A DNA stretch of 6,276 nucleotides from Desulfobacteraceae bacterium (GCA_003819975.1 RPPU01000282.1:1-6276); one strand, 5' to 3'. Positions 1-5,764 are shown, numbered from the stretch's first letter. Notes: generated by a model not told the origin, from the letters alone. Made by a program: numbers and translations.

Positions 1-71
1 CGATTTGCAGGGAAGCGGTCCCCGAGTTTAAGGAATTCAGACCCGATCATTGGGTCCGGTGTTTTTCTTAA
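1..71 (+). CDS. 3' end of an unidentified gene (partial)
   Basis: The third forward frame is open from the window edge to a TAA at 69-71 and gives a 22-residue tail that includes REAVPEFKEFRPDHWVRC. There is no start codon in the window, so it can only be the end of a longer gene. The stop lies 14 nt before the start of the CBS-domain gene at 86, the kind of spacing expected inside an operon. The first forward frame is also open here, to a TAG at 73-75, so the frame choice is not certain. The tail is too short to name a family. Confidence 0.35.
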   Translation, partial: ICREAVPEFKEFRPDHWVRCFS

Positions 72-85
72 ATAGGATGAATGCC

Positions 86-691
86 ATGAAAATCAAATCT
101 TTGATGATTCCGGATCCGATCACGATTACGGAAAGGGCTTCGATTCAGGAAGCCATCCATACCATGAAAACCAACTCCATCCGGCATTTACCGGTCGTCT
201 CTGAAGGCGGCCTGCTCAAAGGATTCGTGACCATGGCTGATTTAAAAATCGGCTTGATGCCTTCCATGGTTTCGGATTTATCTCTGGCTGATTTAATGGT
301 TAAAGATCCCATTATCGTTGACCCGGACAGCGATATCGAGATTGCGGCTCAGCTTATCTATAAATATAAAATCGGCGGGATGCCGGTCGTGAAAATGGGT
401 AAACTGGTGGGAATTATCACAGAGACCGATATGTTGCGTGCTTTCATCGATATGATGGGGATGTTGCATGCCAGTTCACGAATCGATGTCGTCATTGGGG
501 CGGATGCCGGCGCCTTTAAAAAAGCATTGCATATCATCCACGATCTCGGCGGTGATATCATGAATATCGGTCTGACTGCGCCGAAAGCCAAGCAGAGAAC
601 TTATTTTTTCAGGCTCGCCCCCTGCAAGACCGATAAGATTAAGCACGCGCTTGAAAAAGAAGGATTTAAAGTGGTTGCCGCCATGGATTGA
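86..691 (+). CDS. AcuB-like CBS-CBS-ACT domain protein
   Basis: This 201-residue soluble cytoplasmic protein has two CBS domains, at about residues 1-60 and 66-122, followed by an ACT-like domain at about 131-200. Visible CBS features are the opening MIPDPITI and MVKDPIIV strands, the IRHLPVV and IGGMPVV cores, and the GFVTMADL and GIITETDML closures. Paired CBS domains usually bind adenine nucleotides and ACT domains bind small ligands, so the expected role is an energy- or metabolite-sensing regulator. The order and length match Bacillus AcuB (acetoin utilisation), but acuB function is not demonstrated here and no acuA or acuC is visible. The ATG at 86 is preferred over in-frame ATGs at 50 and 77 because AGGA (74-77) sits about 8-9 nt upstream and overlaps the ATG at 77. 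The domain also begins directly at MKIKSLM. The gene probably belongs to an operon with the gene ending at 71. Confidence 0.88.
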   Translation: MKIKSLMIPDPITITERASIQEAIHTMKTNSIRHLPVVSEGGLLKGFVTMADLKIGLMPSMVSDLSLADLMVKDPIIVDPDSDIEIAAQLIYKYKIGGMPVVKMGKLVGIITETDMLRAFIDMMGMLHASSRIDVVIGADAGAFKKALHIIHDLGGDIMNIGLTAPKAKQRTYFFRLAPCKTDKIKHALEKEGFKVVAAMD

Positions 692-750
692 CCCTAGGGT
701 TATCCCTTCAAAAGCCTCTCTACTTATTTATGGTCATCTCGCACAATACT

Positions 751-846
751 GGATATCTAAAAAATAAAAAAAATAGATGATGCAATTGTTAAAAATACCG
801 TAAATGAACTTATTCTCCTTTTTAAAATAACTTTTTTGAGATATCC
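751..846. repeat. Inverted repeat, arms 751-764 and 833-846
   Basis: The left arm GGATATCTAAAAAA pairs with the right arm TTTTTGAGATATCC. Thirteen of 14 positions match, with 8 bp of perfect GGATATCT/AGATATCC at the outer ends, and the arms are separated by 68 nt. It lies just upstream of the nitroreductase gene. It could be a paired operator or the base of a long leader stem, but part of the match is low-complexity A/T sequence. Confidence 0.4.
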
Positions 847-877
847 TTTATTGCTTCTCTTCTTTATTATAAAAAAA

Positions 878-883
878 TGGAGG
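878..883 (+). promoter_or_regulatory. Shine-Dalgarno site fixing the nitroreductase start at 892
   Basis: TGGAGG lies 8 nt before the ATG at 892. The earlier in-frame ATG at 877 overlaps this site and has no ribosome binding site of its own, so the longer protein is unlikely. Confidence 0.8.
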
Positions 884-891
884 AAAATAAG

Positions 892-1434
892 ATGACCGAA
901 ATCATGGATCTGATTAAAAGCCGAAGAAGTATCCGAAATTATCTTGATAAAAAGATCCCGGAGCCCCTCCTTAAGGAAATTTTGGAAGCCGTGCGTTGGT
1001 CGCCCTCCTGGGCCAACACCCAGGTTTGGGAATTGATCCTTGTGCAGGATGCAGTCAAAAAGCAACAGTTATTCGAAACATTAGCCTCCAATAATCCGGC
1101 CGGAAAAGCAATGATACAGGCGCCGGTGATTTTTGCTTTGTGCGCGAAATTAAAAAGCGCGGGATACTATAAAGGTCAAGCCGCGACTAAATTGGGGGAT
1201 TGGTTCATGTTCGATCTGGGTATCGCCACGCAAAGTCTTTGTTTGTCCGCTTATGCGATAGGTTTAGGCACGGTGGTAGTGGGGCTCTTTGATCAGAATA
1301 AAGCCGGCGAGATTTTGGGAGTCGCGGAAGGTTATGAGCTTGTGGCGCTTATCCCTATGGGATATCCGGCCAAAGACGCTTCAGCGCCTAAACGGCGTGA
1401 ATTAGAAGAATTCGTTCATTATGATTCTTTTTAG
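892..1434 (+). CDS. Nitroreductase family protein (FMN-dependent oxidoreductase)
   Basis: This 180-residue protein is a compact member of the nitroreductase superfamily, which are usually homodimeric cytoplasmic enzymes that bind FMN and use NAD(P)H. The FMN-phosphate motif RRSIRNY lies at 11-17. The second cofactor segment SPSWANTQVWELILV is at 37-51, in the place of the usual APSxxNxQPW. The dimer/flavin helix DLGIATQSLCLSAYAIGLG covers about 108-126, and IPMGYPA near 154-160 is the usual GYP turn. The C-terminus PKRRELEEFVHY is also typical of the family. Nothing indicates the substrate, which could be a nitroaromatic, a quinone or another electron acceptor. The start at 892 is chosen for the TGGAGG site 8 nt upstream. 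The stop codon overlaps the ribosome binding site of the LOG gene, so the two are probably co-transcribed and co-translated. Confidence 0.9.
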   Translation: MTEIMDLIKSRRSIRNYLDKKIPEPLLKEILEAVRWSPSWANTQVWELILVQDAVKKQQLFETLASNNPAGKAMIQAPVIFALCAKLKSAGYYKGQAATKLGDWFMFDLGIATQSLCLSAYAIGLGTVVVGLFDQNKAGEILGVAEGYELVALIPMGYPAKDASAPKRRELEEFVHYDSF

Positions 1435-1443
1435 GAGGCTTCT

Positions 1444-2331
1444 ATGCAATCTTTTCCGGTAAAAATCGGGCCCTATCCGAAAGCCGAAGAGGGCGCCAAG
1501 GCAGCCCGTCTTTTTGTCGATTCTCCTCAAACCCAATCGTCTTCCTATCAGTTGGCATTTCAAGACAATGAATTTCTTTTACGGGATGAATGCCGGCCGG
1601 TGCGGCTGCAACTCGAACTGCTTAAACCGGAGATGTTCCTTCAGGAGCAGAAAATTGAATCAACCATCGTGATTTTCGGAAGTGCCCGCATTCTCGAACC
1701 GGAGATCGCCCAAAAACGTTTTAATGCTTTGCGGATAGAGGCGGAAAAAAAACCTTTAGACCCGCGAAAAAAAGCAGAGCTTGAAAAAGCCCGGAGAATT
1801 CTTGCCAACAGTAAATATTATCAGGAAGCCCGGACCCTGGCCCGGCTCATCTCCGCGCATTGCCAGGGACCTAACCAATTGACCCATGTCGTCATAACCG
1901 GAGGCGGTCCCGGCATCATGGAAGCGGCCAACCGAGGGGCCCATGACGCCGATGCCAAAAGTGTCGGATTGAACATTGTTCTCCCTTTTGAGCAAAACCC
2001 GAATCCTTATATAACGCCTGAACTCAGTTTTCAGTTTCATTATTTTGCTTTACGTAAAATGCATTTTTTAATGCGCGCCAAAGGATTGGTGGCTTTCCCG
2101 GGCGGCTTCGGCACGCTGGACGAGCTTTTTGAAACATTGACCCTGGTTCAAACGCGCAAGATAGATCTGATTCCCATTCTTCTTTTCGGAAAGGAGTTCT
2201 GGCAACGCGTTCTCAAATTCGACGTCTTGGTCGATGAGGGCGTTATCTCAAAAGAAGACCTGGATTTATTTCATTATGTGGAGACTGCCGAAGAAGCCTG
2301 GGCGATTATCAAAACGTCAAATGCTATTTGA
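1444..2331 (+). CDS. LOG family protein, long form (TIGR00730-type Rossmann fold, putative nucleoside 5'-monophosphate phosphoribohydrolase)
   Basis: The 295-residue protein carries the LOG signature. GGGPGIMEAANRGA is at 153-166, the ALRKMHF segment at 202-208 supplies the conserved Arg, and PGGFGTLDE at 219-227 contains the conserved Glu. LOG enzymes release the base from nucleoside monophosphates and activate cytokinins in plants; members are often misnamed lysine decarboxylases. It is longer than the roughly 190-residue minimal LOG, with an extra N-terminal region (1-72). A charged linker (about 96-118) follows the first strand, IESTIVIFGSAR, and leads into SKYYQEARTLARLIS; this arrangement is seen in longer bacterial members. 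The native substrate is unknown, and nucleotide salvage or turnover is likely. AGGAGG at 1433-1438 overlaps the nitroreductase stop and sits 5 nt before the ATG, which supports the start and translational coupling. Confidence 0.9.
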   Translation: MQSFPVKIGPYPKAEEGAKAARLFVDSPQTQSSSYQLAFQDNEFLLRDECRPVRLQLELLKPEMFLQEQKIESTIVIFGSARILEPEIAQKRFNALRIEAEKKPLDPRKKAELEKARRILANSKYYQEARTLARLISAHCQGPNQLTHVVITGGGPGIMEAANRGAHDADAKSVGLNIVLPFEQNPNPYITPELSFQFHYFALRKMHFLMRAKGLVAFPGGFGTLDELFETLTLVQTRKIDLIPILLFGKEFWQRVLKFDVLVDEGVISKEDLDLFHYVETAEEAWAIIKTSNAI

Positions 2332-2342
2332 ACGAAGTTTTG

Positions 2343-2365
2343 TTCCATTATCGATTTGAATGGGG
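2343..2365. terminator. Weak hairpin between convergent genes
   Basis: TTCCATT (2343-2349) can pair with AATGGGG (2359-2365) across a 9-nt loop, using two G-T wobbles in one direction. It fills most of the 38-nt gap between two convergent stop codons. No T-run follows on either strand, so a terminator role is only suggested by position. Confidence 0.22.
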
Positions 2366-2369
2366 TGGC

Positions 2370-3341
2370 TTATTCGGCGGTTTTTTGCAATTGATTTAAA
2401 TTGAATTTTGCCCATTCAACCAAAGGCCGGCCGATGAGTTCCGGAACATAGGTTTCCGTGATGAGCTCTTGAGGGTTCAGGACAATGACTTTTTTATACA
2501 TCTCAATCGCTTCCGGTACTCTGCTTTTCTTTTCATGGACAATCCCGAGATACAGATAGCCAAAGGCATTGTCGGGATTCTTTTTTAAAGCTTTCTCAAA
2601 ATAGGATTGTGCTTTATCGTAATTTTTAACGACCATTAATTCATGATAACCCTTATCAATCAGTTTCATGTCCGCGCTTAATTCATTTTGATAAAGCCGC
2701 TTTGAAGAAAATAAATTGCAGAATTTGAAAGCATTGATATTCAATAAGGTCATCCCGGAATAGGCTTTTTCACCTTTGATGGTTACCAGGGTCCAATCAT
2801 TCTCTCGGGTTGGGCGACTGGCGGTTACGGCTTCCGCATGCCAGTTCAATTCGGATGTTCGGGAGTCGTAAGCTTTTAGTTCTTCGTCTATCCGCGATTC
2901 CTGGACATTGCTGCCTTCAAAGTAATAATTCACCCTGCCCAGGATGACCAGGGTACAGTTGTTTTGTTTGGCATACTTTATTTTTTGTTCCAACGTCCAA
3001 GTCGATTTGCCCGGTTCATAGATGACGTTTTCAAAAACACGGGTTTTTAGAAGATTTTGGCCGAGAAGCTCGGCGGCACTGTTTCCAATCCGGGGCGCAT
3101 AGTCCGGAGATTCAAACTCAAAGATCAGAACTTTGGCTTTCGGGTTATAATGCTCCGGAGAAGCTTTGAAAATGTTTTCAGGCAAATATTTTTTTGGATG
3201 TTTTTGATAAACCGGGATATCCGATTTCCGGACCGAACATCCGCTTAACAAAAAGAATGAAAAAATACAAACCAAGAGCGGCCGGGATAAGCAGGTTCGC
3301 GCTCGGTCGGTTTTGGTTGTTTGGAGGATTTTATTTGGCAA
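2370..3341 (-). CDS. TPR-containing lipoprotein with CsgG/LpoB-like N-terminal domain
   Basis: This 323-residue protein has a basic N-terminus, a hydrophobic segment at about 21-33 and the lipobox LSGC, with Cys35 as the lipidation site. Ser36 at +2 suggests outer-membrane sorting. Residues about 68-175 (VLIFEFE, then LLGQNLLKTRVFENVIYE, CTLVILGRVNYYFEG, AYDSRTSELNWHAEA) follow the strand/helix order of the CsgG/LpoB/FlgO-type fold. That assignment is from pattern only. Two TPR units follow at about 226-256 and 258-290 (NYDKAQSYFEKALKKNPDNA, then PEAIEMYKKVIVLNP), suggesting protein-protein contacts in the periplasm. The start is TTG at 3341: GAGGAA (3349-3354) is 7 nt upstream and no in-frame ATG precedes the lipobox. 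The gene overlaps the previous one by 11 nt, so the two are probably translationally coupled. The N-terminus is slightly long for a lipoprotein signal. Confidence 0.8.
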   Translation of the reverse strand: MPNKILQTTKTDRARTCLSRPLLVCIFSFFLLSGCSVRKSDIPVYQKHPKKYLPENIFKASPEHYNPKAKVLIFEFESPDYAPRIGNSAAELLGQNLLKTRVFENVIYEPGKSTWTLEQKIKYAKQNNCTLVILGRVNYYFEGSNVQESRIDEELKAYDSRTSELNWHAEAVTASRPTRENDWTLVTIKGEKAYSGMTLLNINAFKFCNLFSSKRLYQNELSADMKLIDKGYHELMVVKNYDKAQSYFEKALKKNPDNAFGYLYLGIVHEKKSRVPEAIEMYKKVIVLNPQELITETYVPELIGRPLVEWAKFNLNQLQKTAE

Positions 3342-3942
3342 TCCGTAATTCCTCGATATTGCAATCCCGTTTCATGACAAAGGTCTTGCCGGTTGTCTTA
3401 TGCACGGCGACAACGGTAAAATTTTCAGCAGTACCGTCTTCAAGTGAAAGGTCGATATCAGGAGGTATGACGATGTTGCCGGGAGCCAGATCGTCCAGAG
3501 TCATCTCTTTATCGGGTGTGGTTAAAAAAAAGGCTTCTTTGGCCGTGCACACTTCTTGAAGTACCGTGTGCGCTTTAACGGTATTGGCCCGTTCGCGAAA
3601 CATAACGAATTGCGGAATGGCAATCGCGGCTATAATGCCGATCAAAATGACAAATATTCCGATTCCAAAAGAAACCCAGGACCAAATTTTGGCTTTTCGG
3701 GACGAATGAACCGCGCCGTCATAATCACCTTCTTGCAATTTCGAATTGACCTGGGCGGCATAAACAATGGCAACAATGCCGAAAGGCAGGCAACAAAAGA
3801 CGGTGGTCAAAATAGCGGGAACCAGATAATTGGAAACCGATTTAGCGGTATCGGCGCCGGCCTGGTTTTGGAGTGGTTGGCCGCAGGCACTGCATTTTTG
3901 ATCCGTGGGTTGATTCAATTGACCGCATTTGGTGCAATACAT
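3331..3942 (-). CDS. Zinc-ribbon / CD225-like / pilin-helix membrane protein
   Basis: This 203-residue protein has four parts. A zinc ribbon with Cys3, Cys6, Cys17 and Cys20 comes first. A CD225 (dispanin-like) segment spans about 36-98, with NYLVPAILTTVFCCLPFGIV, YAAQVNSKLQEGDYDGA and SRKAKIW. The second membrane helix then merges into IGIIAAIAIPQF (101-112), the conserved stretch of type IV pilin N-terminal helices. A soluble domain (about 113-203) ends the protein. There is no Gly-Phe-Thr-Leu-Ile-Glu prepilin cleavage site and the Glu5 position is not acidic, so it is not a standard pilin. The basic loop SSRKAKIW between the hydrophobic segments favours a cytosolic loop, with the first CD225 segment re-entrant and the C-terminal domain exported. 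The start has AGAGGAGG 5 nt upstream. It is paralogous to the gene at 3964-4446 and lies 21 nt after it in the operon. Function is unknown. Confidence 0.85.
   Translation of the reverse strand: MYCTKCGQLNQPTDQKCSACGQPLQNQAGADTAKSVSNYLVPAILTTVFCCLPFGIVAIVYAAQVNSKLQEGDYDGAVHSSRKAKIWSWVSFGIGIFVILIGIIAAIAIPQFVMFRERANTVKAHTVLQEVCTAKEAFFLTTPDKEMTLDDLAPGNIVIPPDIDLSLEDGTAENFTVVAVHKTTGKTFVMKRDCNIEELRIAK
3349..3354 (-). promoter_or_regulatory. Shine-Dalgarno site for the TTG start of the lipoprotein gene
   Basis: GAGGAA on the minus strand encodes Glu-Glu near the end of the preceding gene and sits 7 nt before the TTG at 3341-3339. It is the main support for the TTG start and for coupling with the upstream gene, whose TAA is at 3333-3331. 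Confidence 0.65.
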
Positions 3943-3963
3943 GAGAACCTCCTCTGAAATGTT

Positions 3964-4446
3964 TTATGGATTAGGTGCTTCCAATTCCTGAACATTACAG
4001 TCAAGATCGGTCACATAAGTCTTGCGACCTTTTTGATGCCGTGCCGTCAAGACTAAATTTTCGGGATCGTCATCTTCGATATTCATTTCCACGCCGGGAG
4101 GCACATTCAAACCGGCTTGAAGCAACATCTCTAGGGTCAAGGTTTCATTGGGGTTTTTGAGCAAAACGGCATTTGCCGTGGTGCAGGCGTTACTTAAGGC
4201 GGCTGAAGCCATGGCATCATGAGCTCTTGTGCGATAAGCCGCGAATTGAGGGATTGCGATGGCGGCGAGAATACCGATAACCATGATCAGAAAAAATAAA
4301 CCCACCACAACCATGATAATCACAATCGGTGCATTGCTTTGTTTTACGGAAACCACCGGTGGGGGAACGGCTTGGATAACGGTTCCGCATTGAACGCACT
4401 TAAAGGCATTGTCGTCATTGGGCGATCCGCATTTGGAACAAAACAT
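3964..4446 (-). CDS. Zinc-ribbon / single-TM pilin-like membrane protein
   Basis: This 160-residue protein begins with a zinc ribbon (Cys3, Cys6, Cys17, Cys20). A Pro/Val-rich linker follows, then one long membrane helix (about 40-67) ending in VIGILAAIAIPQF, and YRTRAHDAMASAALSNAC, which resembles the helix of a type IV pilin. The rest (about 88-160) aligns by eye with the C-terminal domain of the next gene: LNVPPGVEMNIED matches IVIPPDIDLSLED, and DLDCNVQEL matches KRDCNIEEL. The zinc ribbon replaces the prepilin leader and Glu5 is absent, so processing and assembly as a pilin are unlikely. The expected topology is N-terminus in the cytosol and C-terminus in the periplasm. GAGGTG lies 4 nt before the ATG. 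It is the first gene of the three-gene operon. It may be an envelope sensor or scaffold, but nothing seen proves this. Confidence 0.83.
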   Translation of the reverse strand: MFCSKCGSPNDDNAFKCVQCGTVIQAVPPPVVSVKQSNAPIVIIMVVVGLFFLIMVIGILAAIAIPQFAAYRTRAHDAMASAALSNACTTANAVLLKNPNETLTLEMLLQAGLNVPPGVEMNIEDDDPENLVLTARHQKGRKTYVTDLDCNVQELEAPNP

Positions 4447-4536
4447 CGCTCACCTCGACCAGATGCATCAGGAATGGATATTGAAAGGAACGAAAAACGG
4501 TTATCATGAATTCGGATAAGATAATATTCGTTTCAT

Positions 4537-4566
4537 ACTTTAAAACAGAATATCCGGAAATGTCAA
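4537..4566 (-). promoter_or_regulatory. Sigma-70-type promoter of the zinc-ribbon operon
   Basis: On the minus strand a perfect TTGACA (4566-4561) is followed 18 nt later by TAAAGT (4542-4537), which matches four of six -10 positions. The predicted transcript starts near 4530 and leaves a leader of about 85 nt before the ATG at 4446. The site is separated from the permease gene by a possible terminator, suggesting independent transcription. Confidence 0.6.
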
Positions 4567-4606
4567 GAAAATTAATACGATACCGAAATCCAACCGATTT
4601 GACTCG

Positions 4607-4647
4607 AAAAAATTTCCGCAATATTACATTTCCGCTCTTGGCGGAAA
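4607..4647 (-). terminator. Possible intrinsic terminator of the EamA permease gene, with an alternative hairpin
   Basis: On the minus strand TTTCCGC (4647-4641) can pair with the nearby GCGGAAA (4635-4629), leaving a 5-nt loop. It can also pair with a second GCGGAAA (4619-4613), which is followed directly by TTTTTT (4612-4607). Only the second pairing has the layout of an intrinsic terminator, while the first is the tighter hairpin. The first stem overlaps the last codons of the permease gene. Confidence 0.42.
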
Positions 4648-5556
4648 GAGTACTTCCGGACGTTTAAGCTTGAAATTCAGAATAAAAATGCCGGATGTGA
4701 TAAATAAGAGCGAAAATACTATTTTTAGGGTGATGGGTTCGGATAAAATCAGATTGCTTAAAATAATTCCGATAATCGGCATGATGAAGGTAAAGGAATA
4801 TAAAGCGACCGCGCCGTGTTTTTGAAGTAGATAATTCCACGCCAGAAATCCGAAAGAGGCGGTCACCAGGCTTTGATACATAAAGGAGATCATGATCCGG
4901 TAATCCAAATATATAAACATGGGATTGTCCCAGATCACGGCCTCTATAAAAAATAAAGGAGCAGAGAAAGCCATGGGATAAAAAACCAAATGCAAGGGAT
5001 CAAAATCCATCAGGATGCGTTTGCGGTAAACCGTGTCGCATGCCCAAATCAAGGTTCCGGCCAGAATAATCATATCCCCGACTTTGACTTCGCTGGTTAA
5101 TCCTGACTTTTCCAGAAAGATAAAGGCGACACCTATAAAACCGCTGAATATACCGATCAATTTGCGGATGGTTATGCGGTCATCCGGAATAAAATAATGT
5201 GCCAGGAACAGGACCAGAAACGGTAAGAGGTTGATCAGGAGAATGGCTCGTGAGGCTTGCGACATATTCAAGCCCAGGTTAAACAGCGAAAGTTGAATGA
5301 AAAAGCCTATAGTCAAAAAAGCAATATGATGCCATTGCTCTTTTTTAACAACCAGAGATTTGCGGGTCCATTTTGCCCAACAGAAAAGGACCAGGGTTGC
5401 CACACTGAATCTGATGCCGGCAGTGGTAAATGCACCCATGCCGAAGAAACTATATTTTATGGCAATGGTATTGGCGCCGAAAAGAGCGCATAAAAAAATG
5501 GTGTATAATGAGACACCAAGAGTTAATTCATTGTTTTGATTATTATTTTTAGGCAT
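4624..5556 (-). CDS. EamA/DMT superfamily transporter (ten-TM permease)
   Basis: This 310-residue, strongly hydrophobic protein consists of two EamA repeats, at about 13-148 and 159-295, each compatible with five membrane helices. The first repeat opens with TIFLCALFGANTIAIKYS. The second ends with the family-typical MPIIGIILSNLILSEPITLK (259-278), in which the short LSEP turn precedes the last helix. DMT transporters of this kind usually export or import small metabolites such as amino acids or nucleotide precursors at the inner membrane; the substrate cannot be read from sequence. The ATG at 5556 gives the usual length. Its best ribosome binding site, AAGGA, is about 12 nt upstream, which is longer than ideal. 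A promoter is visible at 5641-5669. It runs in the same direction as the zinc-ribbon operon but has its own promoter and a probable terminator. Confidence 0.9.
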   Translation of the reverse strand: MPKNNNQNNELTLGVSLYTIFLCALFGANTIAIKYSFFGMGAFTTAGIRFSVATLVLFCWAKWTRKSLVVKKEQWHHIAFLTIGFFIQLSLFNLGLNMSQASRAILLINLLPFLVLFLAHYFIPDDRITIRKLIGIFSGFIGVAFIFLEKSGLTSEVKVGDMIILAGTLIWACDTVYRKRILMDFDPLHLVFYPMAFSAPLFFIEAVIWDNPMFIYLDYRIMISFMYQSLVTASFGFLAWNYLLQKHGAVALYSFTFIMPIIGIILSNLILSEPITLKIVFSLLFITSGIFILNFKLKRPEVLFPPRAEM

Positions 5557-5604
5557 TTAGGCCGAATGTCCTTTCAGGGTTTCCTGCGGGAGATGAATCA
5601 TTTC

Positions 5605-5619
5605 AATCCAAATTGGATT
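5605..5619. repeat. Perfect inverted repeat just downstream of the permease transcription start
   Basis: AATCCAA and TTGGATT are separated by a single A. The site lies about 15-30 nt inside the predicted permease transcript. The loop is too short for a useful RNA hairpin, so a dimeric repressor site is the more natural reading. Confidence 0.4.
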
Positions 5620-5640
5620 TTTTAGAACTTAAGAAGCTAG

Positions 5641-5669
5641 ACCATAAAACGTTCACAAGCAAGAGTCAA
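5641..5669 (-). promoter_or_regulatory. Sigma-70-type promoter of the EamA permease gene
   Basis: On the minus strand TTGACT (5669-5664) and TATGGT (5646-5641) are separated by 17 nt, the optimal spacing. The predicted start is near 5634, giving a leader of about 78 nt to the ATG at 5556. Confidence 0.55.
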
Positions 5670-5693
5670 TCCGGATTATTAGGTTCTAATGAT
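5668..5693. repeat. Two adjoining inverted repeats at and upstream of the permease -35 box
   Basis: AATCCGGATT (5668-5677) is a perfect 10-bp palindrome that touches the -35 hexamer. It runs into ATTATTAG-GTT-CTAATGAT (5675-5693), an inverted repeat with one mismatch (wobble-compatible in RNA) whose core is TTAG-N3-CTAA. Their placement is suitable for regulator binding. Confidence 0.4.
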
Positions 5694-5735
5694 AAATTTT
5701 TATTAAAATGATTCCTATTTTGCTTATTTTGATCT

Positions 5736-5764
5736 TTGACTTATCGGCATTTAGTTGCTATACA
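5736..5764 (+). promoter_or_regulatory. Extended -10 sigma-70-type promoter of the Nudix gene
   Basis: TTGACT (5736-5741) and TATACA (5759-5764) are separated by 17 nt, with TGC directly before the -10 box, as in extended -10 promoters. The predicted start is near 5771, leaving a leader of about 95 nt. Confidence 0.6.

Larger units (their letters stand above)
692..891. other. AT-rich intergenic region, no gene found
   Basis: This 200-bp gap has A and T runs and no credible coding frame. It begins with a 10-bp perfect palindrome, ACCCTAGGGT (691-700), overlapping the preceding stop codon. That palindrome is not followed by a T-run, so it is not called a terminator. A TATTAT (865-870) resembles a -10 box but has no good -35 at 16-18 nt upstream and lies very close to the Shine-Dalgarno site. 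The promoter of the nitroreductase unit therefore cannot be fixed from sequence. Confidence 0.6.

Noticed and set aside
691..700. ACCCTAGGGT palindrome at the end of the CBS-ACT gene as a terminator
   Set aside because: The perfect part has no loop and no T-run follows; the extended form with GGAT/ATCC is imperfect. It is not sufficient to call a terminator.
757..1065. Minus-strand open frame of about 100 residues
   Set aside because: It is antisense to the nitroreductase start and reads low-complexity Phe/Ile/Lys sequence from the AT-rich gap; no family resemblance or ribosome binding site was seen.
3194..3957. Two plus-strand open frames opposite the lipoprotein and CD225-like genes
   Set aside because: They are antisense to genes with clear lipobox, zinc-ribbon and membrane motifs, and their translations show no recognisable domain.
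3331..4446. Calling the two zinc-ribbon proteins true type IV pilins
   Set aside because: The prepilin peptidase site and Glu5 are missing, and the zinc ribbon occupies the N-terminus. Only the hydrophobic helix pattern is shared.
4415..4621. Minus-strand open frame of 68 residues upstream of the zinc-ribbon operon
   Set aside because: It spans the predicted promoter and runs out of frame into the zinc-ribbon start; the translation shows no domain, and the zinc-ribbon ATG has a good ribosome binding site.
4613..4636. Direct repeat of ATTTCCGC as a possible repeat array
   Set aside because: There are only two close copies, better explained as arms of the alternative hairpins at the end of the permease gene.
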